From positions 33,133,866 through 33,197,865 of the forward strand of contig CM076261.1 of the NCBI GenBank assembly GCA_038380795.1: a stretch of DNA of 64,000 nt, in the 5' to 3' direction. The position numbers and the translations under genes are program-made. Numbering within the stretch: position 1 is the first letter of the stretch; each line of letters opens with the position of its first letter. Of the stretch, positions 50,001 to 63,500 are shown piece by piece. The notes under the pieces are model-generated. The model had not been told where the DNA came from and ran no database searches. It saw nothing but the letters and a program-made list of their open reading frames with translations. The DNA is from Pyrocephalus nanus (taxonomy: Eukaryota; Chordata; Aves; Passeriformes; Tyrannidae).

Positions 50001-51527
50001 CTGGGATTCTTCATACAGCTCACCTGACAATTCATACTGAAGTTTTATAAAACTTTGCTGAGAGGAACCTATGTATTTACTGTTTGTGGTCTCTTCAGGC
50101 ATCATACTAATGAGACAACAAAGTTAAGTTAAATGAAATGCCTACTTCTAAACTGCATACTAAAATGTCTATGTCCAAACTGTGTAATTTCTTGTTGTGT
50201 AGAGGGCCTGAAGGCATTGCCTATTCTACTTCTCTTTCAAGTAGCCATCATGTCACCTTACGGTAAGCTACTAAACACCATATTAATGTTTGGATTAAAA
50301 ATCTCTTTGGAATAATACGATTAAACTTTTAAGTAGACATGGAAAACATAATCAGCTCCTGAAATATTATCTATTACTCAGCATTAATTAGTGGTTTAAC
50401 AAATTACATCATTACATTTTCCCCCTGATTTTCTACATTTTATTACAGGGAAAACATAAAATAACACCTTTATGTGGCAGTTTTGGGATCCTTTGCTATG
50501 AAAGGCACTGTCTAAAGACCTGAAATAAATATCCTGAAATTAATTTATTGCAATGTCTTTTATCATAATTATCTGATTAGTTTAAACTGATGTCAATGAG
50601 GATAACTGCCCTTCTTTTTTTTCTGTCTCAATTTGAACTTTGTAGTGCTGCCCATAGTGCTCTCCCACTTAAGCTAATGTAAGTATGTGTGATACACATG
50701 ATAAAACAGACTGGGCAGGTTTTAGGCAAAACTTGCTGTAAAATTAATACGTAAACTTTTCCTCTAATCACCCTCTCAATTGCAGGGGAAAACAATTTTT
50801 TCCTAACTGCTATCAGTTAATCCCAATTTAGTTCACTGAGCAGTAATGTGAATTAATAGATTGGTTCACAAAACAGAAAAGAAGAAACCATCAGAAGAGG
50901 TTAGAGAACAGGAGTATCTCATGGTATCACCACTGGATTAAAGGCAGAGTTGAATAATGGCATCACAACAATAGTTTAGTGTTGAATATAACATTGGAAA
51001 TTTCAAAGATTCATGATGAGCAAGTTTATCTGAATTTTCCCCTGAAAATGCAGGAATGGAAGATGAGTTGAATAGTTGTGTCAGTTTCTTGATTTAATAC
51101 CATAAAACATGACTTGACTTAAAAAAAAAAGTAACAAGTCATTAAAACTTCTATAGCAACTCTTAAAGAAAACTGCTTTTAGTTTGTGAGATAAAACAAA
51201 CAACAAAAAAGTAAAAATAACTACAGAATTCTGTTGTTAACGTAATTTGAAGATAAGCATATCAGAGACTGCACTACATTGAGATTAAATCATCACCAAA
51301 AGAGTTTCAAAACTCAGAACTTGAGCACTGAAGTTCTAATTGTTATAAAAACTTCTCATGTAACATTTAAGTTTGATAATATACTAATAGTCACAGTTTT
51401 GAACAACATCATCCGACAACATTAAATAAAACATTTCAAGCACTTACTGGAGACCTTTCCAATTTTGCCAACATAACAAGTCTGTGCAGTCTTCTTGACC
51501 TGATAGACTTTTAATGAGTTATTAGTA

Positions 51528-51602
51528 AAAAAAAAACAAAACAAACAAAACCGCACAAAAACTCCAACCCAAAAAACACAAACCAAAACACTTTCACAAA
51601 AA
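51528..51602. repeat. A/C-rich low-complexity tract
   Basis: A-run followed by CAAAACAAACAAAACC and ACACAAACCAAAACAC-type sequence. It belongs to the same class as tracts at 13.7, 41.8, 57.9, 58.6 and 61.5 kb. Confidence 0.85.
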
Positions 51603-54600
51603 CTGCATATAAATGTCAGGAAAGAGCACAGCACAACTCAACAAATGAAATAAACCTACTTTTCTGTTAAGCCTATTACTTAGAGACTGATTCCAGTTTC
51701 GTTAGAAAAAACGCAAGGTTTATTCTTTCTTTCATGCACCCACAAAGTCCAGCTAATTTTGGGTCATCTTACAAAATGAGGAGATGTCTTGAATATGCAG
51801 AGGCAAGGAGAACTGGAAATAGTCCTGCAATTACAGATTATCTGGTGTGCAGGTCTCCAAAAAGAGACTACATGTCACTGTTATCCCTAGTGCTTTCAAA
51901 TATTCCCCCCACCAAAACCTGAGCCGGCAGGATATCAGCAATTCATCTTTGTAATCTGTGACTTTGTCAGCCACAACTGTCCTGTCACAAAATCCATAAT
52001 AAAGATTATGAGAAACTATTTTGGGAACAAACTGCAGGTATATCCAGTGGACAGCAATTCTCTCACAACTGCACCAAATAAAACAAATCTCAGAGACATG
52101 CCCAAGAGTCCATTCACTGAGTTTGCAAAACTAAAAGGAAATTCTGTCCGTTACATTTCCTGATGGCTGCATTGAAAACCAGCAGCTTTCCTGTATCCAG
52201 CCTCCCCATTACACCTATATACTACCATAGCATGCTATGATGTTCTTCTTCAGAAACCTGAAAGCACCTGTATTTGCATTACAACAAACAATAAAATCTG
52301 TGACAGCAATTAACGAATGAACAGTCTCCTTTCTTTTCCCTTTAGCCTCCTTTGCTGGTCTGCCTTTGAGCCAAGGAGACCTGCCAAGAATGCCTTGTGC
52401 CAGTTTGAAATGGTGTTTCCTTAACTGCTCTTGGCATTGAGACCAGTTAAACAGTTCATAATTGCAAGTCTCAAGTTTTAAATATTGCAGGGCATTTTCA
52501 CTTTAAAGACCTTAACTATATTTCTTCTTAGAGGCATGAATTAGTCCAAATCGCTATCTTTTTTTCCAATTATTTCCTTTAATTCTGCAGCATGTAGATA
52601 ATCCCGACATCATCATTCCTGTAGAGATTTGAAATAAGACATAAGGTACAAGAAAGGCACATTTAATTGCAGGTGTAGTGAATACAAACAAAATTGAACC
52701 ATGAGATCATAGATGGGGACCAAAGAGAAGCATCATGTGGATGAATAAGGAGGACCACACAGAGTAGAAAATAACAGACAGTTTATGAAAGCAGTTGGAG
52801 CACTAAAATAAATAAGGCAATAAAATTACTGGGAGAACAAGTTAGCTCAGAGATGGTTCTCTCTTGCTGTGAAACATTTACAAGAAAGTTAAAACTAGGC
52901 AAGGTGAAGTAAAAGGCAGAAGAAGATCAATTTCATTTCACTTCCACAAAGTGAAGCAACATTTCAAATTGTCATAAACCACTTGTTGTTAATTGCCATT
53001 ATTGATCACTTTAGTTGTGTTTAGATAGCCTCTGTTCCAGATAGTCTCTGTTACTCAGCTGTGCTGTAAAGTAAGACATGCTTTGGATTCGTGCATTCTT
53101 AAACTGAAACTGAACCCCAAATTTTCAATGTCTTCATACTGTGCCTACCCCACAGTTAAGGTCTTCTTGGCCCAGCTATTTAGGTCCTCTTCACTCATCC
53201 TGAACAAATGTTGCCATCTCTATTTAGAACAACACATTGGTGAAAACAAAAAAACACATTCGGTTCTCCCTTTCTCCAGGGCATTCTGAAAAACCCTGAA
53301 GATTGATGCCTACAGCAAAACAAGATGACAAGTCAGTAATGACATTCATTTAAGAATGTTTCTCTTCATGGAAAATTGCTTTGAATGTTTTGAATGATTT
53401 CACTTATTAATAAACAGTGACTGAACTGGAAGACAGTAATGCATTTTTTTTCTACTTGATTTCTAGAAACAAAATAGACTTAGATATGATAGAAGTGCTG
53501 CACACTCAGTGTCTTTCTTAATACATTATCACACAACTGAGGTAAAGCCTGAATTTCAATATCTTTAAGAGATGACTCTAACAAACAAGAATTTAGAGAA
53601 TTGAAATCTAGTCATGTATTCAAAGCCAAAACCTCCAACATATATCTGGTAGAGCAAACAGAACTTATAGGATTCTTATAATTGAACTAAAATTCACGCC
53701 AAGTATGTTATCGTTACATAGAACATGTTTGTGCAAACAGAACATAGTGCAGTGCCAGTAATGGAGGCATTTCAATATGTGCTGAGCTACTTGTAGAGAA
53801 ATCCTGTCTTGGATAGCAGACAAAATGCAGAGCAAAACCTATAAAAAGAGACACTGACACATAAGTAAAGGACAATACGTAGCTGAGGAGCTCATCTAAA
53901 TGTTAGCCTACTGTAGTTACAGAGAAAATGCATTACATTTAGATCCGAAAAACATGAAAATGTCACATGAGCTAGCACTCAAGATAGCAAACATTAAATA
54001 TTTTTTATTACTATGCAAAAGTTAAAAAATAAGTGTATTTTTCAGTGATAAGACTGAAAGTACAAATAAAAGAGAAAAAAATCTATATATTTCATATATC
54101 TCATTAAAAATACTGAGAATTCTCCAATTCTAGCATTCCAGAGTATTTGAGGAACAAAATACAAGTAATGATCCAAATATTGGTTTGGGAACTTATATCC
54201 ATTTTTAACAGTGAAAAAAGCACTTGCTTTTCAAATATTTGTGTAAAATTTTTTTCATATTTCTCCAAGTACAAGAAAATATGCACCTGTCACATAAATC
54301 TAAGTGTATGAGACACATTCTTTAGTTCAGTGTGGGTTGGGTTCAGGACAAAGTCAGGTAAGTTTTGGTGTCACTTTCCAGAATAAATAAAAAACATTAT
54401 TACCGCTAACAATGTCTTCTCTCGTAAAATTTCTCACTGACTCACATGACTATTGCACACTGAAGTCTATCTCCTCTAGCAGGTGACGAAAGATCCCACT
54501 TTGTGGGTTTATTGAATGGCAAACAGCTTATCAAGATGAGGTAAAGATAAGTTTAAACTAGATATTTCATGCTAAAATCACCAAAGTTGCTTTTGCTGTG

Positions 54601-57600
54601 AGTACCTCTACACACCTAAAAGCCCAGTGTCTCATGTCCAGCCTAATCTGCAACAGATCAAAACAGGACAATTTCAGCATGTGGTTCCAGGAATAACAAG
54701 AAATGCAAGGCTTTGCCAAGTACGAAATCTGACACAGTGGAATGCCACCTTTTTAGTAAAGTTAGGATTTCATGCAAAGGACTTCACTAGGACTAGATTA
54801 ACCTACCCATTCTTTCCTCAGTTATCCAACTGTCACGGATCAAAAAGAATACCATTCCACAAAGCTTATTATTCTTCATCAATTTTACCTCAGCATCAAA
54901 AAAGAACCCTTAAAAATCAAGTATGGGCTTTAAATTTTAAATGTAAATGAAGACAGGTTGCTTACAAAGATGTGAGTCCCACTTTAAATATTTCTACTCA
55001 AGTCATACAGTGAAGCATTTTTTCATCACTTTTACCCCTTTAACATCAAAGATAGTGTGAGCACATGCTCAGATTGTCTTCATCAGGAATCAGAACATAG
55101 ACATGTACCTTCTTCAACCAGGGTCTTTGTTACTTAATAACTTGACCTCAGACTAACATTTTTTCTTCGGCTTTCATTGTGTCACATGGGAAGCGATGCA
55201 TGCAGTGCAGAGGCACACAGCAAATACAGCATCTTTAAACCAGGACAATATTTTAATTCAGAAACACACTCCATAGACTGAACGACTGCATATGTCCTCC
55301 CAGTGTCTTCACTTTTTGTTGATGTCTAAAGCACAAATACTTAATTCAATTTTTGATAGCAAGAAGAACAGAATGTCATTGCTACATTTGCTTTTCCAGA
55401 GTAAAGGGAAATGTTGCTGTACTACCAGTATAACTCAGTAGATATGTTTAGGACTTCCAAATAGCTGCAGAGATAAGAGAACTCATCATGAGAACACTAT
55501 AAGGACACAATTTGCATGCAAGAGAGAACACAGTTTTCAAGCTAGTCAGTGTCAAACTGGCTTTTAAATTTAGTCATCTAAATCCAAATGTTCCTTTCAT
55601 GTGAGTATATAAGAAATGTATCTTTTACTTGTAGCAGTGAATTTCAATGCTTGTTCTGCAACAAGCTCCCATTTTTGCAACATTTCTCATTTTAGGAGGA
55701 AAATAAATTTTCATTCATGATTCAGGAATAAGATTTTTTTTTAAAGTTTTTATTTTTAATGGGGATATATCAATTACCAGACATAGCGCTGTAATCTATG
55801 TGCTGAACTATTCTCTAGCTTTTCAAAAGAATGAAAAATAAATTTTTTTCCCTAGTTTCCTGCTGTATTGCAAGTTCTCTTAAGAACTGTTCCATAACAG
55901 GGAAGAATAAGGTTAAATTTCTCATTAAACATTAATTCAAGATTTAGCTCCTGAATAAAATAATTCTTGATTCTTTAGCAACTTTGTACAGTGCCCCTGA
56001 GGTACCACAGCCCCTTTAAACTAAAACTAGCTATTATGTGCATATCTGCATATCTATATTAAGACATTAAGGTCAAATTACAGTATATCAAGTCCTCTTA
56101 GTAATTAACTGTGGTCCTGACACAGCTCCCTCTGAAGCAAATGCAAGTCTTTTCTGATTTAAATAGGAAGTCGAATGAAATAGCAAGTTTGAGATAAATG
56201 TGCACTAAATACACAAAAATAAAAAGTATTTATTGAATGAATATAGGCATAGATTGTCACAGTAGTTACTCCCTTTGCAGATACTTCATCAGTTTTTTCT
56301 TAAAACGTCTTATTATTCAAATACAAAGACTTTTTTTTTTTTGTTTCAAATGAAGAAAAACAACCATCAAACCAGAAATATCAAATATACCACAGTTTTA
56401 AGTCCCTATTTCAGTTTATACCTTTTTACTCAGCTTTAGCTGTTCAACACAGCATAAAGCCACTCCTCATATTTAAACTGCCCTGTTCTCTGTGGGCTCT
56501 AGTCTATTCAAATTATGTGACTCATATGGTGCATTGAAAAGCTTCAGTGTTTACATTGAATTTAAGAGCTAAAGAAGAGAATGAGAAAAGTGGAAGAATA
56601 ATGTATGCATGCATCTGTTTCCTGTCTAGACACAGAACTGGTGAAATTTATGTATACTTTTTCAATCAGGGTGACCTTAAATGTTCAGGAGTTTTGCCAC
56701 GCCCCCCCTATATGAACCTATAGGAAAGAAACCTCAGTCTGGTTTTATAAATACCCCAAAGTATGTATATACTACGCACCCACATCACTAGTGAGGATAA
56801 GAAGCAGAAAGCATTGTTACTGATAAGCTGAAGAAAACAAAAGCCTTTATTGAAAAGACACAGGCAACACCTGCTTTTTATGCACATCAAAATAAATAAA
56901 TAAATTATAACAAATTCATATATGAAGAAAATGTTGCCCATCTTCCCAGGTATCTGGTTTTCCCTTTCATTCTTCAAATCCTGTAGAACTGATACAGAGT
57001 ATCTCTTAGGACAGGAGTGAAAGAGAGGCAGATGCACTGTAATTCTTACAAGACAGTATAAGATCTTATTGTTTAACATACATAACTTCATGACAATGAT
57101 TTCTCACCTTTTACAGCTTAAACAGGTCACAGTAGATTCCATCAATACATTTGCATAAATATTGCCTTTTTAGCAGACACACTTTCCAACATCTAGCAAA
57201 TTGTCTCATATGGATTGCAATATATTCAGACAGCCTGCGGGTTTTCTAAATGCAGGAGGTGTGCTGTAACTGTACTAATCATTGTCTCACTAAATCACAA
57301 ACAATAGCAGAAAAGTGTGAATGCAGCCAGGCGGTAGCTCTGTCCTTGTATCACATATCAGCAATTCCTACTTTTCTTTTGGCACTGAAAAGGATCATGG
57401 GCCAAAACAATGCCTGAAGCATTCATCTAGTCACTTTGCAAGATTAGTTTTCTGGTTCACTCAAACATTCCTTCACAACTACACCTGCTCCCCATTCTCT
57501 TTTTATATCTCTAGGAATACAATATCATTGTAGTACACAAAGAGGGGGATCATCTCAGGCAGCCTCACAGGCATTCCAGAAAAAAAGTGATTAGCACACT

Positions 57601-57894
57601 TCGCCTGCTTTTCCAAGTTCAAAATCAGCAGTGTCTCAGGTCTTCAATGACTTGGAATGAATTCAACCTCTGTAACAGCTACAAGACTGTGCATTTTCAT
57701 ATTTTTTTAACCATACTGAGCAGTTGTATATTTCCAGTACATATACATTTCCAGAACAGTAACGATTTCAAGGTCAATTACTAATTTTAGTGTGTTTATG
57801 TTAAATACAATTTATTTTGAGGTTATTTTGAAAGGTTTGATGAAGATGGAGAAAATCAACTTGCTAGCCCCAAAGCCTTTTCCAGCAGACCTTC

Positions 57895-57963
57895 ATGTTT
57901 GGGGTTTTTGGTTTGGTTTGGTGGGTTTTTGGTTTTGTTTCTGTTTTGTTTTGGGTGTTTTGT
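57895..57963. repeat. GGTTTT-type low-complexity tract
   Basis: Repeated TTTGG, GGTTTGGTTTGGTGGG and TTTTGTTTTGGG units. G-rich on the plus strand, that is, the opposite orientation to the tract at 58.6 kb. Confidence 0.88.
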
Positions 57964-58609
57964 GAAGCACGCATGTTTAAAAGAAAAAAATGAAAAAAAA
58001 AAAGCAGCAGATACAAGGCACCAGTGCAGCTAGTAGCATTCCACTTGCCAAAGAGTTCAACTTGATAAGAATGTATAACATCTTGCCTGCTACCAGAGGG
58101 TCGTGAAAATTACTAATCAATCACGTAGACCTTTTCATGTCCTTAACGGGAACCAAATTTACATCTCAGCCTAACATGCTCTAATCAATTTATTATGAGT
58201 AATTCCAGGGTCATCACATTAAAGATTTCATATGGAAACTCTTCTTGCTTTGCTTTACAATTTTGTATACCTTAAGGGTAGAGTATAAATGTATTTTGTG
58301 TCTACAAATATGAAAACATAAATACATGCAACAAGAAACAGCATACTGTTTTGTGGTTTAGACTGTGCATAATGCACATATAGAGAGAGAGAAAGAGAAG
58401 ACCAAATGTTAGACTACTGGCAGTGAGGTACAAATCTGATTCCAACCCCTCCTTTTGGTCCTAAGGGACCAAGACACAGACAACAATCACAGCATCTAAA
58501 TTCGAGTAAAGACTGGGTGTGGGTTTAAAGTCCAAAAAAGAGGAAAAATAAACTAGTTTTCACAGTTTACTGACATTTTAAATCCTAAAATTAAATTAAA
58601 AGGGAAAAA

Positions 58610-58738
58610 AACACTGAAACAAACAAACAAAAAAAACAAACAAAAAACCCCCAAAAAAGCCCCCCCACACACAAAAAAACCCCAAAAACAAAAACAAAAA
58701 AACCACACACACAAAAAAATCCCAACAACCACAAAAAC
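58610..58738. repeat. CAAAA / CCCCAAAA low-complexity tract
   Basis: CAAACAAACAAA units followed by blocks with runs of 5, 7 and 4 C (about 58646-58684) separated by A-runs and CACACA. The minus strand is G-rich with potential for quadruplex formation. The Phe/Val/Cys/Gly-rich minus-strand frame over it is an artefact. Confidence 0.9.
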
Positions 58739-59296
58739 CTTCATTCCCAGTCTCCCAGGTAGTATACCAACATAACTATTCATTCTGTTTTCTTGCATTA
58801 AAATGCCTAAATTGGAAATGGAAGAATTTAATTTAGCTTGCTTTTGTTTCAATTCAGTGAACATGACAAACAAGAAGAGTAACTGGCTCTCACGGAGTTG
58901 AAAGCTAAATTTGATTCATAAAATAGGTTTAGTTATTACTCATATTGAGTAAAGAAGTATAATTAAGCTCATGTTAATACAGGAAGTTAAAAATTAATTC
59001 ATTATATGTTATGGAACAAATCTCTCTTTTTATCTGCTAGCAAATTAGCTATAGTCATAATTTTTGTTAGTGTCTTCTCTCTGCAATAATTCCTTGACTA
59101 AAACTCGTTTTGAACACTGACTTTCTAATTCAAAGGGGTTTTGTCTGGATAGAAGCCCACATGGGAAGTCTGTTCTCTAAGTGAATGGCAATAACTCGGA
59201 GTTCCAGTGTGACTACTCTAATTTAAAAATGAGAAATTCATTTGAGGGAAAAGGATGAATAATTTTTTTCTATATTCACTGTATTTAAAAACAAGC

Positions 59297-59345
59297 CAAA
59301 GATAAAAACCAAAAACATACAAAACAAACAAACAAACAATCCAAA
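59297..59345. repeat. AAAC-rich low-complexity tract
   Basis: CAAAACAAACAAACAAACAA and similar units. Short and imperfect. Confidence 0.75.
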
Positions 59346-59837
59346 ATAAATGAATGTGCACAGCACATTCTAAATTTAAAGCATGTACCGGGAACATACT
59401 GTGTTTCTTATTCTGTTTCTTCAGCTTTTCATGTTGTCTACAGCTTCAGAATACCATGGGGAAGAGTTCAGCTGGATGCAAACAGTCAATAATTTATTAA
59501 GGTACCTCAGCACTACATTGTAAATGTTTCAAATCCAAAGAAGTGCCAGGGAAAAAAAAAAAAAAAAAAGACTCTTGAAAAAATTTCAATTTTTCTGCCC
59601 ATCAACTGTCTGCAGAGAGACTATACTTTTTTTAAGATACATTGTACATCCCTGGACTGTATGTTGCTTTCAAAAGCAGTTCAAGTTCACACTGAACTCT
59701 GTGATCACCCACATCTGTATAACCCATTGGAACTATAGTTGAGTTGATGCTACAAAACATGCATTGCTAACATAGAGTTAACATATTGAGCTAAAACAAT
59801 CTAATAAGACAAAAGCAGGTCAATATTGGTACACTAG

Positions 59838-60365
59838 AGCCGTGAAAGAGAAAAGAATGTACTTTTGTGGCAGGAGCGCACCCCTGCCCCACAGCCAATG
59901 GGAAGGAGCCACGTTGGAGAGGTTTGTAGAGTTCTGTCTCCTGTAGGAGGGATCCCACACTGGAGCAGTGGAAGACTGTGAGGAGTCCACCTTCTGAGAA
60001 GGAAGGAGTGGAAGAAATAACATGTGATACATTGACCACAGTCCCAGTCCTCCTTGAGACACTGAAAAGAAGATAAAGAATCATGTGCAAAGAAAAGCCT
60101 GTGAAGAAGAGAGGTGTAGGTGTGTTTTCAAGATTTGATTTTACTTCTCATTATCCTAGCTGATTTGATTACTGATAAACTCAGTTATTTTCCCCAGGTT
60201 GAGTCTGTTTTGCCCATGATGGTAAAGGGTGAATGATCTCTCTCTGTCCTTATCTTGGCCCACGAGCCTTTTGTTATATTTTTTTCTTCCCTGTACAGCT
60301 GAAGAGGAGATTGATAGAGCAGCTTTGGTGGGCACCTGGTGTCCAGCCTGGGACATACCACCACA
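59838..60365 (+). mobile_element. 3' part of an avian ERVL-type LTR, plus strand
   Basis: The block order matches, from memory, a common bird class III LTR. It has tandem-like CCAATGGGAAGGAGCCACGT and GGGATCCCACACTGGAGCAG units (59893-59963), GTGAGGAGTCCACCTTCTGA and AAGGAAGGAGTGGAAGAAAT. TTTCAAGATTTGATTTTACT and TCTCATTATCCTAG follow, then a worn polyadenylation signal GATAAA at 60174-60179, GTTGAGTCTGTTTTGCCCAT, TCCTTATCTTGGCCCACGAG and CCTTTTGTTATATTTTTTTC. The end is GCTTTGGTGGGCACCTGGTG and a CACCACA terminus at 60365. The 5' part is missing and no internal region adjoins, so it is a truncated solo LTR. Confidence 0.8.
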
Positions 60366-60437
60366 GAGTTAAGTAAGTGAGCCTTTTAAAGCAAGGTAGA
60401 GGATTGGATCATAATGGATTTGTACTGTATAAAAGAT
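60366..60437. other. Short spacer between LTR end and minus-strand CR1 tail
   Basis: About 70 bases of non-repetitive sequence beginning GAGTTAAG, the presumed flank of the LTR insertion. Confidence 0.5.
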
Positions 60438-60539
60438 AGAACTACAGAATGATTTGGGTTGGAAGGGATTTTAAAGATCATCTCATTCCAACTCCCTGCC
60501 ATAGGTAGGGACAACTTTCACTAGACTAGGTTACTCAGA
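60438..60539 (-). mobile_element. CR1 3'-end fragment, minus strand
   Basis: The plus strand reads ACTACAGAATGATTTGGGTT, GGAAGGGATTTTAAAGATCA, CATTCCAACTCCCTGCCATA and GGGACAACTTTCACTAGACT, the reverse complement of a CR1 terminus. Only about 100 bases remain, with a single worn octamer. Confidence 0.9.
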
Positions 60540-63500
60540 TATGTCTACTGTTCCTATTAGATCACTGGGTCTCACTTCTCCAAAATGCTTACAAAATTTT
60601 CGGAAAGACTTAGCACAAAATAAGATGAATTACTGATTCCTTTGTCTTCTCTTTTGCCAGGAAAAAAATAATCAGGTACACTCTTTTTGATTGTTCCTGT
60701 ATTGCTGAACTTTCTCTTCATTGTTCTAAATGCCATGTGTTCACATGGTAGTACTACCTACACATTACTTTTCAACTTCATTAACCACTAACCAAACTCA
60801 TACAAAATAGATATTCTACCTCGTAAAAAAATCAAAGTATTGGCCTGAGGTAATACCAGCTAAACTTTTCTTCATAATTAGAGTTAAAATTGCTTATGCG
60901 GTGTAATGTACTACAATATAGGTAGAGCATTTTTACTAACAAATTAATCGATCAGACATACAGTGGAAAAAAAATCTGATTTTCAATTTGTAAGAGAACA
61001 CGTGTAAACAACTGGACATGTTTCCACAGGATTTTTGAAAATTTGTTTGCATCCTAAATACAGTGAATTCTTTTTACAGTCTAAGGTAAGACACAGGCAT
61101 CTCCTGAAAACAATTATTACAAGAAGGGATATATTACTGTAATGAATATAGGATATTTAAACTTCTGAGTTAAGCACCTCATAAATGACTGCAGCAAAGA
61201 TGGTGATCCCTCCGTAGTAGCACCAGCTCTGACAGTGACATAAATTTAGACCGGCACAAAAAAGAAGCAAATTACAGTGTTCCTTAAGTAATTTTGGCAC
61301 CAGTGACCAAAAAAATTAGCCACAGCTGGCCTTAGGATAGAGGAGATGAATATGGCACTATCTCTTTTCATACTCGACAAGTCTGTTTCCTCTGAGTAAA
61401 GTATTATTTCTAGGTCATCATGTAATACACAAAACAGCTACAGTCATTGAATCTAGTAATATAATTCTGGTAAAGTAGAACTTAATTTGAAAATGGGTTG
61501 TTTGTTTGGTCTTGTTTTGGGTTTTGGGGTTTTTTTTGAGTTTTGTTTTGTTTTTTTAAAGTTTGGTGGTTTTTTTTTTTTGTCTGCAAATGTGCATTTC
61601 CTGTATTTTGGGAAAAAATGACCTGGTAATGTTTGTTTAAAACATTTGAAGCAGGTATTTCCGTGAAAGCAGTTTTGCTTAGCTGAGAAATTTCAGATCA
61701 AGTCATCAATACTGAAAAATGAGAGTGGTACAAGAATGCTTTGATAATCATTACCGTATATCACCATTGCCAATAACGGCCAGTAATTTCCCTGTACTAA
61801 GTTAGAGGACAATGATACCATGATATTTAACACCAGGGTAAAATGTACTTGTATAAAAGAACTGGACATCTCTGTTGTACATGTACTAACCTTCTGCACA
61901 TTAATAGAGAAAAGAGAACCTTCTGGATAACAGAAAAATTGCATGAAGACTTGAAAACATCTTACCATTACCATTGTTTCATGGGGAGATATCAGAGTTG
62001 TACTTTTAAGGAATAGAACTCAAAGGTGATTTTTATTTTACCCCTCTTACTGCACCTTGAATGTGCCTAATTACATTTGTTTGTATTGCTTTATTAATTA
62101 TGATAATCACAGTCACAGTGTAGCATAAAAAGCTTATGCTTACAAGTAAATGTTATTATTACAGATCTAATGAAATGCCAGTGATCATGTAAGTGGAAAA
62201 TACTGTAAAATGAACTTCAATAGAGTTCAGAGTGGTAGTGCTGAAAGGCCTCATTGATCTGAATGTCTTATGAATGGGTTCCTACACATTTGAGTGGATA
62301 AGCCTCCCTATGAAAAATACATTCTGAAGACTTAGTTGACAAAGGACTGGTAAATTCTGCAGGGTAACAGAACTGTTGATTCTACATGTACCAATAATCT
62401 GGCACCGAGAACCTGTTGAATCCCTAGTGGCCCACATCACACCCCATACCAACAACAGGTTGAGTAGCTCAGACCACTTTCAGGAGGCTGTTAGCCTCTA
62501 TATGCATATAAAGACTACAGGATTATGATAAAATAAAGGATTGAGTTAGGGCCTTCATGAATATGTACCTCAGAAGCCACTGATAGCTTCTAGGTCCAAT
62601 CTTGTTTACCTCAGCCCAACAGTTTTCTTCAGAGTGTGCAGCAAATCTTTCAACTGTTGCTCCATTAGTTAATGTGTGAGCAATCATTTTAAATGTCTAT
62701 GGTGTGACTACTTATATTGTTTATGACAGCTTGACTCCACTGATATTGACTGTGGATTAAGGAATAAAGTCTAGGTTAGTCTCAGAACACAGAGTTGATA
62801 AACATTATTTTTACTCATGGCTTCAGGGTTTTTTTAAAAATTTCTAAAACATTTTAATTGTCTTTTTAATTAATAATAACCTATCACATTGAGTTCCACA
62901 TACAAACTGCAACTGGACTTTTTCAAATATTTTTTTGTCATGCAATTGTGTAAAGAGAAAAGTAATCCACATCAGACCAGTTTAAAACATGGGAAGACAG
63001 CAGTTTCACTAAAGGGAAGGAGTGGTGGGGAACAGTGTGAAAGGGGAGTAGGTACAAGACAAAATTAGTAGCTTTGTTAAATTTTCGAGTTATAGCCCCA
63101 AGCTAAATAAAGTGTGTAGTAGTTTGTTCTACAAAATAAGCAGAAATATGCTCATTTCCTGTTTAAAGGGATGAACTAGAGAGCAAATGGGATCAAATCT
63201 GTATGTTCACTAGTTTATTTCTGCCCATTAGCAGGATTATCTTGTCTTATGTATTTTAGCCTTTTACATGACCCTTTCTTCTTTGGGACTTGAACATCTC
63301 ACAGCAATAAACAAGTTTCTGCAAAAGTGATCTAAAATGTGGCAGTACTAAAAACTGTATTTTAAAATTTCAAAAAGTATTTTATACTATTTCCCATGCA
63401 AGCAGAACAGAGAACTGACTTTCAAATGCCAGATAACAAGTTAATCAGCAGGTCATCCTTCCTCTATATGTTGTTAAGGAGACACATCAGTAAATGAATA

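Larger units (their letters stand above)
44311..59837. other. Long unannotated intergenic stretch
   Basis: About 15.5 kb in which I recognise no gene, RNA gene or retroelement. Separately listed items are the inverted repeat at 46924-47047 and A/C-rich tracts at 51528-51602, 57895-57963 and 58610-58738. Open frames up to 127 codons (56708-57091, minus) are unremarkable: they are rich in Phe, Leu, Ile and Cys, as expected of AT-rich non-coding DNA. Old repeats may be present beyond visual recognition. Confidence 0.65.

Noticed and set aside
54627..54950. 107-codon plus-strand open frame
   Set aside because: No recognisable motif, no splice or promoter context, and single isolated frame.
56708..57091. 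127-codon minus-strand open frame with hydrophobic segments
   Set aside because: Apparent membrane segments (FFIYEFVIIYLFILM and similar) are what T-rich non-coding sequence gives by chance. There is no family resemblance or supporting promoter.
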